DNA of 64,000 nt from Austropuccinia psidii (GCA_023105745.1 JALGQZ010000014.1:2265888-2329887); one strand, 5' to 3'; numbered from the stretch's first letter, positions 1-11,860 are shown. The notes: generated by a model not told the origin, from the letters alone. Program-made: numbers and translations.

Positions 1-205
1 TTTATTTCATCTTTTTTCTTATTATTATTTTTATTAATGACTTTGAGATTCATTTCTCAGGTTATGTATTCATCCACTGAAAAGTCTTTCAAAGACAACT
101 GGAAGAAGCTTCGAAAGCAAGTAAAAAATCCTGAAGTCTTGCAGTATTTGGAAAATACCTGGCTTCCTCTAAAGGAGTATTAGGTGCCGGCCTGGACCAA
201 CCACC
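1..205 (+). pseudogene. MULE-1 transposase, internal exon (left of element A)
   Basis: Bases 1-60 are the end of an intron finishing in TTTCTCAG. The exon starts at 61 and reads QVMYSSTEKSFKDN and onward to WLPLKEY. The next triplet is TAG at 181-183 where MULE-2 has TAT, so this copy has a nonsense change. The exon breaks off at 205 where element A is inserted and resumes at 18299. Its equivalent in MULE-2 is 41570 down to about 41426. In the MULE transposase family this is the stretch after the catalytic core and before the SWIM-like zinc finger. Confidence 0.75.
201..205. repeat. Target-site duplication of element A (CCACC), left half
   Basis: CCACC at 201-205 is repeated at 18294-18298, directly outside the TGTCAG...CTGACA ends of element A. 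MULE-2, which has no insertion here, has a single CCACC at the matching place. This proves a 5-bp duplication on integration and fixes the element boundaries. Confidence 0.93.
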
Positions 206-1628
206 TGTCAGCCTGTGACTCAAAACCAGAGCACAAGCATGACAACCAAAATACCATAAACCAATGGTATAGCCAGGATACCACCAAAACATAGAGCTGA
301 GCCAAATGAGCTCAAAAGGTATCAAATGAAAGGGGAAACTCACCCCTTTCCAAATATACAAGTCCCATCATCATAGGACAAAGAATAACAACATTATTCC
401 TGCTCAAAGTTGTTGCTGAGCATAAACCTTAATTTTCACCTCTCATCTTAAATACAGATTCAGAGACTTAACCCTATCGAATGGGTATTCAAAATGAAGC
501 TCTATGTCAGGGCTATCCAATGGTACCAGCCAAACAGAGCTAGCACCAGTATTACTGAAGTTATTACCAAATTCAGGCCAAATAAGGGTGAGCAAAATAG
601 TCACCTCCCATCTAACTTCTACAGTCTTAGTGTGACATACCTAAGGTGGGATCTTTTTGGAAAGAGAACAATCAGGGATATCTGATGGTGTAATCCACTT
701 CCTCATATCTCAACTAGAACAAAAGCTATGGGGCAAACAAGGCCAATACAGCTTTTGCCTAAAACAAGCATATGTACAAAATATCTTGTACATGGGATAC
801 CTTTGCCATATTTAATGATAGCCATATCAAATAAGGTACCATTGTGTAGACCACATACAGGGCTACACACTGAATCAATTTTGAGGTTGATATCTCAAGA
901 ACTGACAAAGGTATGGCTGTTTTAAGGTCAAAATCCCACATTTTGGCCAATACAGCCTTACCATGGGATAATATCCCATAACCATGATTATGAGGTGTCA
1001 AACAGATGAAGAATCATGTTTATACTTAAATACCTCATAAGTCAGTCAATACTGGGGTCCCATACAGTTTCTGTACAGCATTCTACGCGTCATACACGTC
1101 AGAAGAAGGCTATGTGGTCCCCAGATGAAGGTTTTCACCCTGTATTGGTGAAAACTGCCCAAATTTGGTTTCAAAACCACATCCCAGCCCTATACAGGCT
1201 ATACAGGCCTTTTGCAAACCACAAGCCTGTCTCAGAGAGTGAAAATCTTCACTTCCTCTACATGGAAAGCTCTAGTAGCCTTTCCACCCCATTTCAGTAT
1301 AAAAGGAGGGCTTTTCACAGCCAGAAAAGCTTTCCACATCCTGCTCTTAAATTCCTATGTAGTCAAACTGTCAAAAACAATTATACTCGTGGAAAATAAC
1401 CAGGTATAATTATAATCTTAATTATTGTCATCCAACAGGTAAAGCTGCACCCAGGGCTTTCAATAGCGCTCACCACCAATATTTTGTAATAGCAAAGCCC
1501 TTTAAATTTTTTAATCAAATCCTTATTCCCTATCAATACTTTTATTTTGAATCTTTTAACACGTGTCATGGTCACAGTTAAGGCTGTAATTTGCCTAATT
1601 ACTACTTCTACATAGACTCAACCTGACA
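206..1628 (+). repeat. 5' LTR of element A
   Basis: Direct repeat of 16952-18293. It starts TGTCAGCCTGTG and ends CAACCTGACA. It contains a stretch of roughly 70 bp around 745-815 that the 3' LTR lacks, plus scattered substitutions, so the two LTRs have diverged since insertion. The segment TATAAAAGGAGG near 1298 is a plausible TATA box for the retroelement promoter. Confidence 0.93.
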
Positions 1629-2210
1629 TTTTGGGGGCCTGGGCATGTTTTAACTTTTTTTTGGACCTTAAGAGTGAACGTTTTCACTTATTTTCTCTAT
1701 TTATGACATTGTGTTTTATGTTTTTAGGCATATTTTTTCTTAAAAATACATATATATCATATATTTTTCTGGATTAATTGGTGTACACACCATTTTTTAC
1801 TCATATTATAAGAGTACCTTTCACATGGCTAATAGCCACAGGACCTTTATTTTTGGCATGTTTTACATATAAAAACACTTTAAGCCACTAATACTGTCTT
1901 TTTTTTAATTAAATAAAGACACCTCTTACTGTAAAACCGACAGTTGAGGCGTGGTTGGGTATATTGTTAATTCAATTACCTTCTTATACACCACTTTTTA
2001 CCAGATTATACTTGCTAATTACAAGTAATCTGTAGGATATTTGTATACAAACAGTATACCAGATATCTGTAAGCTGTATTTCTGACGTGAAATTGTTAAT
2101 TCAATTACACTGTCAATATACAAGGGAATATTGTAGTAATATACAAGCCCAGCGGCCATTCTTAGACGTGCCAACAGCATTTTAAGAAGTCCTAACTGAC
2201 ATTAAGCCCT
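1629..2210 (+). promoter_or_regulatory. Element A leader with candidate primer-binding site
   Basis: Directly after the 5' LTR comes TTTTGGGGGCCTGGGCATG. It contains the TGG expected to pair with a tRNA 3' CCA end, so it is the primer-binding-site candidate. The tRNA was not identified. The rest to about 2210 is AT-rich and non-coding as far as I can see. Confidence 0.5.
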
Positions 2211-3356
2211 CTTTTCCTGTTTGATTCAGTGGAAGATAACTTCATACCACTTGAGACCCAGTCACATGCCAACATACCAGTGACACCCTCAGAACCAGAG
2301 GGAAGCAAGGGAAAAGGAAATAGGCACAGTGAAGGCCTGATTAAAGCAAGGACATGGACACCTATTGCCACCCAGAAGAGTAGAGAACCATGAAATTCTG
2401 CATCAATACAAGGTAAACCAACCTTAACAGATTGTACAGGGAAAATTACTATAATTAACCCAGTTTTAACCTCTAAAGGTAAATTTCCCAAATCAGCAGA
2501 CGTCAAATTTGTACAAGACACAGTGAAAGGTAAATACCCTAAGAAAATAATTTTTTTGACTGCTTGAAAACACTGACATGTCACCTGTATTCCTCAGAGA
2601 CCTTGGTTTCCAAAGGAACCAACCAGAGGAGAGAGAAGGATTGTCTAGAACCAGAATACCTGGAAGAGGACACCTTGGACACAGTGGTAGATGGCAAAAA
2701 AATGAGGGAGATAATATAAACCTTGCCATTCACACTCCATTTCAACAGGAACCTCAAAGCAGAGCACTGGAAAGACATGGATCAAGTTCTTCAGCTCCAC
2801 CAACTCCTCAAAGATTTATTTCAATGGAGCATGGACAACAAGAGGTTCAACCTGGCCTCTCACTGGGCAGAACTTGGAGCAAGTTGCCAGAAGATCTATC
2901 TCAAAGACATATACTTCGAGGACCTTATGGTAATAACCAAAGGTTGGAATCCTACCAGGCAGTTCAGACTTCTGGAGGCAAGGGAAAGCAGGATAAGGGA
3001 GAATCAAGCCACTATCCAAGCTATAGAAGAACAGCTGACCCAGACAGGGAATACTCAGATTCCTTCAGGCTCACAAGGAGCAGGCAAAATCAGATCTCCA
3101 GTGGCTTCACACCATTCAGAAACCAGCAGATCACTGGCCAAGAGTCACCATTATTCACAATTCCAGGAAGTATCCAGGAGAAGACAAGGAAACAGGGGCA
3201 AAAACAAGACCTCCTTCAACCAGGGGAAGAGAGAGTCAGACCCCATGATCCAGAAGCTGTTGGATTTGGTGAAAGAAGTGCACAAGAACCAGAAGTAGTT
3301 GTAAATAACTTCAGAATCAGTAGTCCCATTAATAGAAATATTACCCCTACTCAGAT
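2211..3356 (+). pseudogene. Element A gag region, N-terminal part (cut by element B)
   Basis: Similar proteins, as I remember them from rust fungi, begin in the stretch around 2230-2560, which here is broken by stop codons (for example a TGA near 2393). From 2723 to 3298 a clean 191-aa frame reads MPFTLHFNRNLK to HKNQK. A second frame, 2578-3356, overlaps it, stays open for the whole stretch, and carries the downstream segment SSPINRNITPTQ that leads to the element B insertion. The protein is hydrophilic, rich in Gln, Ser and Arg towards its C-terminus, and is probably a structural (gag-type) protein. The coding continues at 11861 after element B with TPESKL and WLQMSQYAEQTQ. Which frame is authentic is unclear. 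Confidence 0.65.
3352..3356. repeat. Target-site duplication of element B (CAGAT), left half
   Basis: CAGAT at 3352-3356 is repeated at 11861-11865, directly outside the TGTAAG...CTCACA ends of element B. It shows that B jumped into the gag region of A. Confidence 0.93.
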
Positions 3357-5279
3357 TGTAAGATGTGACTATGAAACTGATGATAATATTACTATTAATC
3401 AACAGTACTATGTCTGTTCTTATGAAATATAATAATAAAATATTATTATAACCACAGTTAAATAATTAAAAATTGTTTCTTTCACGTGTTAAACACTACT
3501 AGTGATTTTAACAGTGAGCAAGTAATTGTCTACAAGAATCAATTACAAGAAGATTTTCATAATAAAAACTTCTTTTATTAAAATAATAAAATTATTTTAA
3601 TATATAATTATCTGTTGCAAGAATAATTATAATGGTAATTCTTGAAGAAAACTAATTTTAGAGAAAAACTTCAAGAATTAAAAATAAATCACACACTAAT
3701 ATTCCAAAGAACTTATTGAAAGATAAAGTAGAGAGATTTGACGTAGAATTGTGGATTTAAGGATCAAAATGGATTTAAAACAGTATTACAAAAATATATA
3801 GTTGGATTCTATGATTTCACGTCTTTCTGTTTGATTCTGAAAGATTTAAAACACTTAAGTATAGCTTGTAACTAATACTTACTTGTTGGTAATAATGGTT
3901 TTAATGATAATAAGATGATGATGTGGAAAAAACAGCAAGAGGAGGCCTCTTTTAAGTCAACAACAGCTCACAGAGGTGTGCCATGGAGAAAACTGAAAAA
4001 CCAGTGAGTGAGAGAACAATAAACATTTTTGGATTATTCATTTCATCCTCTGTTGTCACGTAAGATTATCATAATTACTTAATTGATGCTTTTACGTGAC
4101 TACCAACCCTAATATGGTTAAGAATAAAAGGAGTAACATCTGTAAATATTCTTTTATTCCAAAACAATCATTGATTTCTCAAAGTTATCAATGTTATTGC
4201 CAATTTTATCACAGGATGTAATTACTGTGAATTTTTGAAGATTCAGTGTTTCACGTAGAATAACCAAAAATGGACTGTAAGTAAAACTTTTAATTTTACT
4301 AGTAAAACTGTAATTCTTTGTGGTTGTACCATAGATGATACAGTGCTCCATTAGTCCTGAAAGGTTCCAAAATATTCATTAAGAATTGTATTTTTAATGA
4401 ATTTTTTGAAGTTTTTACCTCATTTCTATGTAGAATTGCAAATATCAGTGTTTCACTGGTTGCTATGAGGTAAATCAATGGATACAAGTCCAAAAAGGGT
4501 TTCAATTACTCTTTTGGGGCTTATCCATGGAAAGTCATTAAGAATTGACATGGTTACAGGAGTCTAAGTAGCTCTTTACCTCCTTGGCACGTCAAAATAG
4601 CAGGTTATTTGCTATTTTATTAAGATTTACAGTAGTTGTGACATGGTAACCAAGTTCCCAAAAGGTTTTAGTTTACCAATTAGGCCAAGATCAGCCATGG
4701 ATCCAAGCTTTGGAGCTGTCCACGCCTCTGAGGCCTCAGAAGTTGGGTACCCTGGCTCTCTTTGATGTCTTTTGTCCCCCTTGCCTATTTTTCACGTCAA
4801 AATAGTAATTTAAGCTTCAATTGAGATATCCACTATGGGTGTACCAAAAGTCCATGTAAGAATACCATGATATTAAGTGCTCAAAACATGCATAACACTA
4901 TTCTTAGTGTATATGTAACATGGGATTTCTCACTTTCCCATTATTTTGGCATGAAATTAAGAAAAACAAAATTTTTCATGGATCTTTTATGTGGTATTGA
5001 TGATGTGGTATTGAAGTATTTTCCATTTTACCACCTCAAAGAGTTAATTTGAGCTGATTCACTCTATGGAGCTACCCTAGGTGAATTTTAGTGTAGAATC
5101 TAAATCTGGCCTTAAATCCATGGATTTAGTTACTTAATAAAAAGTTATTCATCTTTTCTGAAATCAAAAATGATGAATTTTGGATATATGCATGACTTAT
5201 GAGTTATGCATAATTCAAAATTTTTTTTTAGAATAATTGTGGCCTATTTGGGTATGTAAAATATACCTCAAGGCTCACA
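3357..5279 (-). repeat. 3' LTR of element B
   Basis: Near-identical direct repeat of 9939-11860. On the minus strand it begins TGTGAGCCTTGAGG and ends CATCTTACA. Eight of its nine CpG dinucleotides lie in ACGT (3484, 3740, 3817, 4058, 4094, 4252, 4588 and 4792, positions to within a base or two). Four of these are in the longer motif TTTCACGT. The short reading frames inside it are not believable genes. Confidence 0.93.
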
Positions 5280-5297
5280 TTCCCTCCCACCAAAAAA
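5280..5297 (-). promoter_or_regulatory. Polypurine tract of element B
   Basis: On the minus strand GGTGGGAGGGAA lies directly before the 3' LTR (TGTGAG...). This is the position and base composition of the plus-strand primer of LTR retrotransposons. Confidence 0.8.
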
Positions 5298-5423
5298 TAA
5301 AATTGTACTACAATTTTATCAATGATAGAAATAATAAAAAGCCCCAAAGGGGGGTTAATGTCCACTGTCCAACCTCTTTACATTACTCAGATCAAGTAAT
5401 TTAAAGCACATTTATAGACATAT

Positions 5424-6668
5424 TCAGGCTTGTGGCCTTCTCTCATGTCTAAATCTTCTCAATAGTTTATCTGAGTCAGGTATATCTGATTCTACCAGCC
5501 ATTCATCTTCATGTACCGGATTTCTATATCTGACAAGATATTCTCTCTGATTTTTACCCCTAAGTCTCCTTTCTTTAATGACTTTCTTAATCTTTTTGTC
5601 TTCATTCTGTTCCACTGGTGGTACAGTTGAAGGAGTTGGGTTCCTTAGAGGAAACAATTCTTCATCAGCTGGTTGATAAGGTTTTATCAAGCTGACGGGA
5701 AAAGTGGGGTGTTTATTTTCCAATTTACCACTCAATTCCACTTGAATTGCATTGGTTCCATGTAAGGCAACAATAACAAAAGGTCCTACATAAGAATCTT
5801 TAAGTCTCTTTGGGCCTTTGATATTATTAAGATTTAAGGTTGAAACTAGAACTAAGTCCCCTATTTTGAAGTCTGGTACTTTATGACTCTTGTCCCACTT
5901 CTGTTTTGCATAATCAAAAGCATCATGAATACTTTGTTTTGCATGATGTTTTACTTTATCAAGAATTATCTTGAAGCTGGAAGCTGTAGGATGAATGTCA
6001 ATCAAGTCTTTCCTCAGTGTGTCTGCTGGGAGTCTTGGATTACATCCTTTTTCTAACATAGCAGGAGTTTGTCCTGTGGAAGAATGGACTGATGTCTTGT
6101 ATGCCAATTCTAATGCAGGTATCAGAGTGCACCAGTCATGGGTAAAGCCATCTGAGTCTTTGAATTCTAACCCATAAGCACAAAATCTCCTGATCATGTC
6201 TTCTAAAGTTTGAATCATCCTCTCTGCTAGCCCATCTGCCTGAGGGTGATATGCTGTAGAGAATGATAACTTAGTCCCAAACAATCTATGAAGATTGGTC
6301 CAAAGTGCAGATGTGAACTTGGGATCTCTGTCACTTATGATATTCTTAAATAATCCTGTATGAGAAATAACTCTACTCCATAGAAGAAGAGCTGTGTCCA
6401 TAGCAGTGTCATCTTTATGACATGGTAAGAATATGGGAGTCTTGCTATATCTGTCTACAATGACTAAACAAGCATTATAACTTTTGTTACCACTTGGAGG
6501 AAGTGCTGTGACCCAATCCATGTGAACAACTTCCCATGGGGATTTTGGTTCTTGAATATGGATCATAAGTCCAAATTTCTTGCCTGTACTCCTGTTTGCT
6601 TTTTTGGCATCTGTCACAGGTATGGCAATATTCAATGGTTTCTTTTCTCCAAGATGGCCACCATGCAC
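5424..6668 (-). pseudogene. Element B integrase core and chromodomain-like C-terminus
   Basis: This 414-aa open stretch holds the DDE integrase core: Asp in [10 protein letters not shown], Asp in ISDRDPKF, and Glu in DGLAERMIQTLE, so all three catalytic positions appear present. It is followed by the integrase C-terminal SH3-like region (GDLVLVSTLNL, GPFVIVALHG, HPTFPVSLIKPY). The last 60 or so residues, KVIKERRLRG to EYLVRYRNPVHEDEWL, look like a chromodomain, which in chromoviruses directs integration to heterochromatin. The first residues of the frame are out-of-frame junk. The real protein enters from the overlapping frame 6487-7440 through a frameshift near 6600. Confidence 0.85.
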
Positions 6669-7440
6669 AGTTTTTTACTTTTTCAAGTGTTCTGTCTTCT
6701 GACAGGTGTCCAGAGTAGATGCTATCATGGCATTCATGAAGAATTGTATTGATAAGCAATCTGCTGCATAATGTCATTACACAAGAATGTTTGGTTCTGT
6801 GGTAAATAATCCCATCAAACAAGTGAAATCTCCCTTCAGAGTAGGAATTTCTCCAAACTTCATCTAGTGCATTGACCAAAGATGTATCTTTGCAGCCTTT
6901 ATCTAATAAAGAAGTCAAGATATGGCAATTCTTGTCTTGCTTATAAGATTCTCTGACCTCTTCAAAGAATTCAGTCCCAATATCAGTTATATTAATCCCT
7001 TCAATTGGAATCTGTGGTTCAGCTTCCAAGGGTCCATAAGCTGGGTTATCAGGAGTGTTGGCTAATGCCCACCTGCTAAGTCCATCAGCATTCTTGTGAA
7101 TGTTTCCTGCTTTGTGGACTATAGTCATGTTTCCTCTATATTCCTGAATGGCTATTTGCCATCTCAACATGTGTCTGTTGGGAGTTTTCATGTTAAGAAG
7201 TGATTTTACTGCATTACAGTCAGTTATCACTTCAAAAACACTGCCATCAAGATAATAGTGTAATTTCTCAAGTGCCCATACCATACATAAGCACTCCATT
7301 TGGCTTGCACCATATCTGGCTTCTGTTGGTTTGATTTGCCTTGAGATGTAACAAACCGGTCCTTCTGTAGGTTTGTCATCAATAATTTGGACTTGATGTA
7401 GGGCTGCCCCTAATCCATCTTCACATGCATCAATGTACAA
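6600..7440 (-). pseudogene. Element B RNase H and integrase zinc-binding domain
   Basis: The frame begins with [16 protein letters not shown], the RNase H entry with its first catalytic Asp. It continues with [18 protein letters not shown] and [11 protein letters not shown], and with [10 protein letters not shown], the usual end of RNase H in Ty3 elements. After a linker comes the HHCC zinc finger of integrase: [17 protein letters not shown] and CHTCDRCQK. An in-frame TAG at 7456-7458 separates it from reverse transcriptase, and a frameshift near 6600 separates it from the integrase core. Confidence 0.85.
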
Positions 7441-7455
7441 TTTAAAAGGAATATT

Positions 7456-8828
7456 CTAGTCAGGCATAAGGAGTAAAGGTGCCTCTTTAAGAGCCTTCCT
7501 TATCTTCTCATAAGCTTTAATTCTCTCCTGTGTCATCTCAAATACAGTCTGCTGATCACAGATTCTATAAAGTGACTTGGCTAGAATTGCAAAGTCTTTC
7601 AAGTGTTGCATATAATAGCTGGCAAGCCCAAGAAAAGACATCATTTCTTTTTTATTCTGGGGTATTGGCTTAAGTAACACTGCTGCTACCTGCTTTTGTC
7701 AATACCCAAGCTTAAACCAGAAACAATATGTCCTAATGCTTTGAGTTCTTCAAAACCAAAATTGCATTTCTTAAGTGAAATTTTCATGTTCACTTCTGCA
7801 ACTTTGTGAAGTACTCTTGCAAGTCTTTCAAGGTGCAAAGACCATGAATCAGAACATATGATAATATCATCAATATAAATGATAAGCCATCCTTCAGACA
7901 ATTCTGTGGGAAAGATTGTGTTCATCATTCTTTGATAATGGGATGGAGCATTTTTAATGCCAAATGGCATTCTAAGATACTCATAAATACCACAGTGAGT
8001 GATAATTCTAAGTAATTTCTTAGCTTTAGGCGTCAAAACATTCTTATGGAAACCTTTCAATGCATCCATTGATGTTATATACTTGGCTTTAGACAATTGA
8101 GTCAAGTTTTCTTGAATTCTTGGGATTGTATACCTATCTGGAACTGTGTAGGTATTCAATGCTCTGAAATCTCCAACCATTCTTGACTTGTCATTATGCC
8201 ATGCAATACTAACAGGTGTTGTCACTTCAACTTCCTTATTATGGCCTACTTTTCTTAGTACACCAAGTTGGATCAACTCTTGGATATGTTTTTCCAAGGC
8301 TTCTCTAGCTTTGGGACTGGCTGGATAAGTTGGTCTTCTAAGTACTGGAGGATATGGCCTGTCAATATTAAGAGTAATATCAACTTCATGTCCCCTTATA
8401 GCACCTAATGGTTCATTATCAGAGGCAAATGCATTTTTGTATGTGTATAACACATTAATAAGTTCATTCCTCATTTTTGGTGACAATGATGGATTAATTT
8501 GTGCTTCAACAAGTTGATTAGACACAAATTCATCTTTGTAAGTATCCTTGACAGAAGATACTACAGATATTTGTTTTGGCATATTGGAAAAAGCAAATTT
8601 TTGTCTTTTGTTATCTCCAATTGTAAAATATATGTCTTTATGGTTATTTATGTCAATACCATAGATATTCAAGTAATCATTTCCAAGAATGATGTGCTGA
8701 GGTGTGCAATTATCCATTACAACAATCTCAGTTTTCATTCTTACACTTCCTGCTGGGTGTGGAAATACAAGATTAGTTTCTAATATACCCAAGGGGTACA
8801 TATTGTTACTGGCACTACTAAATTTCAC
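7456..8828 (-). pseudogene. Element B reverse transcriptase
   Basis: Residues in the 380-aa stretch 7686-8828 show the reverse transcriptase signatures: VGDFRALNTYT, MDALKGFH, LRMPFGIKNAPSHYQRMM, and the catalytic box YIDDIIICSD with both Asp intact. The start of this stretch is the end of the aspartic protease (LGNDYLNIYGIDI). Near 7690 the frame shifts. The thumb and connection region continues at 7456-7680 as [14 protein letters not shown]. Apart from the frameshift and the two flanking stops the protein is well preserved, which fits a fairly recent insertion. Confidence 0.85.
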
Positions 8829-8873
8829 ACCTTCTATTGGTAATAGATGGTTTTTCCATTCAGGAAGTATAAT

Positions 8874-9362
8874 TTAGAGATAATCTTTGCCCACACAAGT
8901 GCAAAATGCCCCTGTATCCAAATTTACTTTGGCTTCAATATCACTCATCAAAACTGATGTGATACAGGATGCTCCAGCAGTGTAACCCTTTCCTCTAGCA
9001 GGTTTTGTTTTACACATTCTGGCATCTTGGATATTGATCAGGTTGCAGCAATCCTCACTGTACTGTGGCAAGTGGGTATAGACTTCTGTGACCTCAAAGA
9101 AAGCTGTAATGTTTTCAATGGGATAGTCCTCCACTGGTGTATCGTCAGAGACTGCAGAATCTTTATCAGACTCCTCTTTCTCTTCAGTACACTGAATTTC
9201 TTCAATGACTTGAACTTCATTCATTTTTGTCTTTTTGGTGCAAGTGTTTGCTAAATGTGAAGTACTTCCACATTTATGACACTTCAAGACAGGTCTTTCT
9301 GGATTTGGTCTTGCCTCTTCCTTTTCCACATCCATCTGGTTGGATTGAATAGTTGCTTCCAT
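8874..9362 (-). pseudogene. Element B nucleocapsid zinc knuckle and protease active site
   Basis: The 162-aa frame has one CCHC zinc knuckle, CHKCGSTSHLANTC (CX2CX4HX4C), near residue 30, an acidic linker, and then the aspartic protease motif LDTGAFCTCV near its end. It stops at KDYL with a TAA. The same frame continues past this stop with sequence that aligns to element A, so the stop is either a mutation or, less likely, a recoding site. The large N-terminal capsid part of gag seen in A has no counterpart upstream: only about 570 bases remain before the LTR. Confidence 0.8.
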
Positions 9363-9938
9363 TTCTGGTATGCACCATTTTCACGTCAATTTAAAGATAA
9401 AAGGTGAAAATATAAGATAAAATACACACCTTTTGGTGTTAATTTAGCCTTTTCTGAGTTAAATAAGGTGCCTCTTTTAGCAATTCGCACCTCAATACTG
9501 TCTTCAGATTCTGGAATAGTGATATATCTTTTACTGAGTCTGTTTCCAGCTGCACAGTATTTGATTAAAGACACTAGAAAAAAATTATAAAAGAGAAAAA
9601 ATTATTTTTTATACTTTTTAAAATATTTTTAAAGATTTTTTATAAGTTTTATATTTTTTAATATTAAAAAAATTAAAATTTAAGATTTTGAATGAAAATT
9701 GATTCAGAGTAACTCAAAGAATAATTTTACAAGTTTTGGATGTGAAAGAGCCACATGTAAAAACAGTATAAAATTAAACCAAATTCCTCAATGAAAAAGA
9801 TTTCCAAAACAATTTCAAAAATAAGAATTATTTTAACTTCAAAATGAAAGAAAAAATTTATTAAATTAATATATTTTAGAACTTAGAAATATATTAATTG
9901 AGGTTACAAGGTTCAAAAAACACGGCCAGGCCGCCAAA
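9363..9938 (-). promoter_or_regulatory. Element B leader with candidate primer-binding site, capsid region missing
   Basis: Directly downstream of the 5' LTR on the minus strand is TTTGGCGGCCTGGCCGTG, which contains TGG and is the likely primer-binding site (9921-9938). The tRNA was not identified. The remainder is AT-rich. A 62-codon frame at 9386-9574 is of uncertain meaning. Where capsid coding should be, there is almost nothing, so this element seems internally deleted. Confidence 0.5.
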
Positions 9939-11860
9939 TGTAAGATGTGACTGTGAAACTGATGATAATATTACTATTAATCAACAGTACTATGTCTGTT
10001 CTTATGAAATATAATAATAAAATATTATTATAACCACAATTAAATAATTAAAAATTGTTTCTTTCACGTGTTAAACACTACTAGTGATTTTAACAGTGAG
10101 CAAGTAATTGTCTACAAGAATCAATTACAAGAAGATTTTCATAATAAAAACTTCTTTTATTAAAATAATAAAATTATTTTAATATATAATTATCTTTTGC
10201 AAGAATAAGTATAATGGTAATTCTTGAAGGAAACTAATTTTAGAGAAAAACTTCAAGAATTAAAAATAAATCACACACTAATATTCCAAAGAACTTATTG
10301 AAAGATAAAGTAGAGAGATTTGACGTAGATTTGTGCATTTAAGGATCAAAATGGATTTAAAACAGTATTACAACAATATATAGTTGGATTCTATGATTTC
10401 ACGTCTTTCTGGTTGATTCTGAAAGATTTAAAACACTTAAGAATAGCTTGTAACTAATACTTACTTGTTGGTAATAATGGTTTTAATGATCATAAGATGA
10501 TGATGTGGAAAAAACAGCAAGAGGAGGCCTCTTTTAAGTCAACAACAGCTCACAGAGGCGCGCCATGGAGCAAACTGAAAAACCAGTGAGTTATAAAACA
10601 ATAAACCTTTTTGCATTATTTATTGCATCATCTGTTGTCACGTAAGACTATCATAATTACATAATTGATGCTTTTACGTGACTACCAACCCCAATATGGT
10701 TACGAATAAAAGGAGTAACATCTGTAAATATTCTTTTATTCCAAAACAATCATTGATTTCTCAAAGTTATCAATGTTATTGCCAATTTTATCACAGGATG
10801 TAATTACTGTGAATTTTTGAAGATTCAGTGTTTCACATAGAATAGTCAAAAATGGACTGTAAGTAAAACTTTGAATTTTACTAGTAAAACTGCAATTCTT
10901 TTTGGTTGTACCATAGATAATACAGTTCTCCATTAGTCCTAAAGGTTTCAGAAAGATTCATTAAGAATTGTATTTTTAATGAATTTTTGAAGTTTTTACC
11001 TCATTTCTATGTAGAATTGCAAATATCAGTGTTTCACTGGTTGCTATGAGGTAAATCAATGGATACAAGTCCAAAGAGGGTTTTAATTACTCTTTTGGGG
11101 CTTATCCATGGAAAGTCATTAAGAATTGACATGGTTACAGGAGTCTAAGTAGCTCTTTACCTCCTTGGCACGTCAAAATAGCAGGTTATTTGCTATTTTC
11201 TTCAGATTTACAGTAGTTGAGACATGGTAACCAAGTTCCCAAAAGGTTTTAGTTTACCAATTAGGCCAAGATCAGCCATGGATCCAAGCTTTGGAGCTGT
11301 CCACGCCTCTGAGGCCTCAGAATTTGGGTACCCTGGCTCTCTTTGATGTCTTTTGTCCCCCTTGCCTATTTTTCACGTCAAAATAGTAATTTAAGCTTCA
11401 AGTGAGATATCCACCATGGGTGTACCAAACGTCCATGTAAGAATACCATGATATTAAGTGCTCAAAACATGCATAACACTATTCTTAGTGTATATGTAAC
11501 ATGGGATTTCTCACTTTCCCATTATTTTGGCATGAAATTAAGAAAAACAAAATTTTTCATGGATCTTTTATGTGGTATTGATGATGTGGTATTGAAGTAT
11601 TTTCCATTTTACCACCTCAAAGAGTTAATTTGAGCTTATTCACTCTATGGAGCTACCCTGAGTGAATTTTAGTGTAGAATCCAAATCTGGCCTTAAATCC
11701 ATGGATTTACTTACTCAATAAAACGTTATTCATCTTTTCTGAAATCAAAAATGATGAATTTTGGATATATGCATGACTTATGAGTTATGCATAATTCAAA
11801 AAAGAAATTCAAGATAATTGTGGCCCATTTGGGTATGTAAAATATACCTCAAGGCTCACA
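9939..11860 (-). repeat. 5' LTR of element B
   Basis: Direct repeat of 3357-5279 with the same ends. Substitutions are scattered and no large gaps were seen. Seven of the eight ACGT sites of the other LTR are kept, and the one at 4252 has become ACAT. This LTR also has further CpGs, including GGCGCGCC near 10557 and two extra ACGT sites near 11430 and 11725. Confidence 0.93.

Larger units (their letters stand above)
3357..11860 (-). mobile_element. Element B: Ty3/gypsy LTR retrotransposon with chromodomain-like tail, reverse orientation, nested in A
   Basis: Two LTRs of about 1.92 kb (3357-5279 and 9939-11860), very similar by eye, enclose a minus-strand pol region. The CAGAT duplication, a purine tract next to the 3' LTR and a TGG-containing primer site next to the 5' LTR complete the picture. 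The gene order is zinc knuckle, protease, reverse transcriptase, RNase H, integrase, chromodomain-like. Its pol is related to that of A but clearly distinct. The main gag domain is missing, and pol has at least two in-frame stops (near 8874 and 7456) and two frameshifts (near 7690 and 6600). It inserted after A, and its LTRs look younger than those of A. Confidence 0.93.

Noticed and set aside
89..361. 90-aa minus-strand frame, and similar frames at 16916-17152
   Set aside because: It crosses the MULE/LTR junction at 205/206 and repeats in both A LTRs. It is chance coding within LTR sequence.
4867..5052. 61-aa plus-strand frame, identical at 11448-11633
   Set aside because: It lies inside the B LTRs and is antisense to the element. 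Identity reflects LTR similarity, not a gene.
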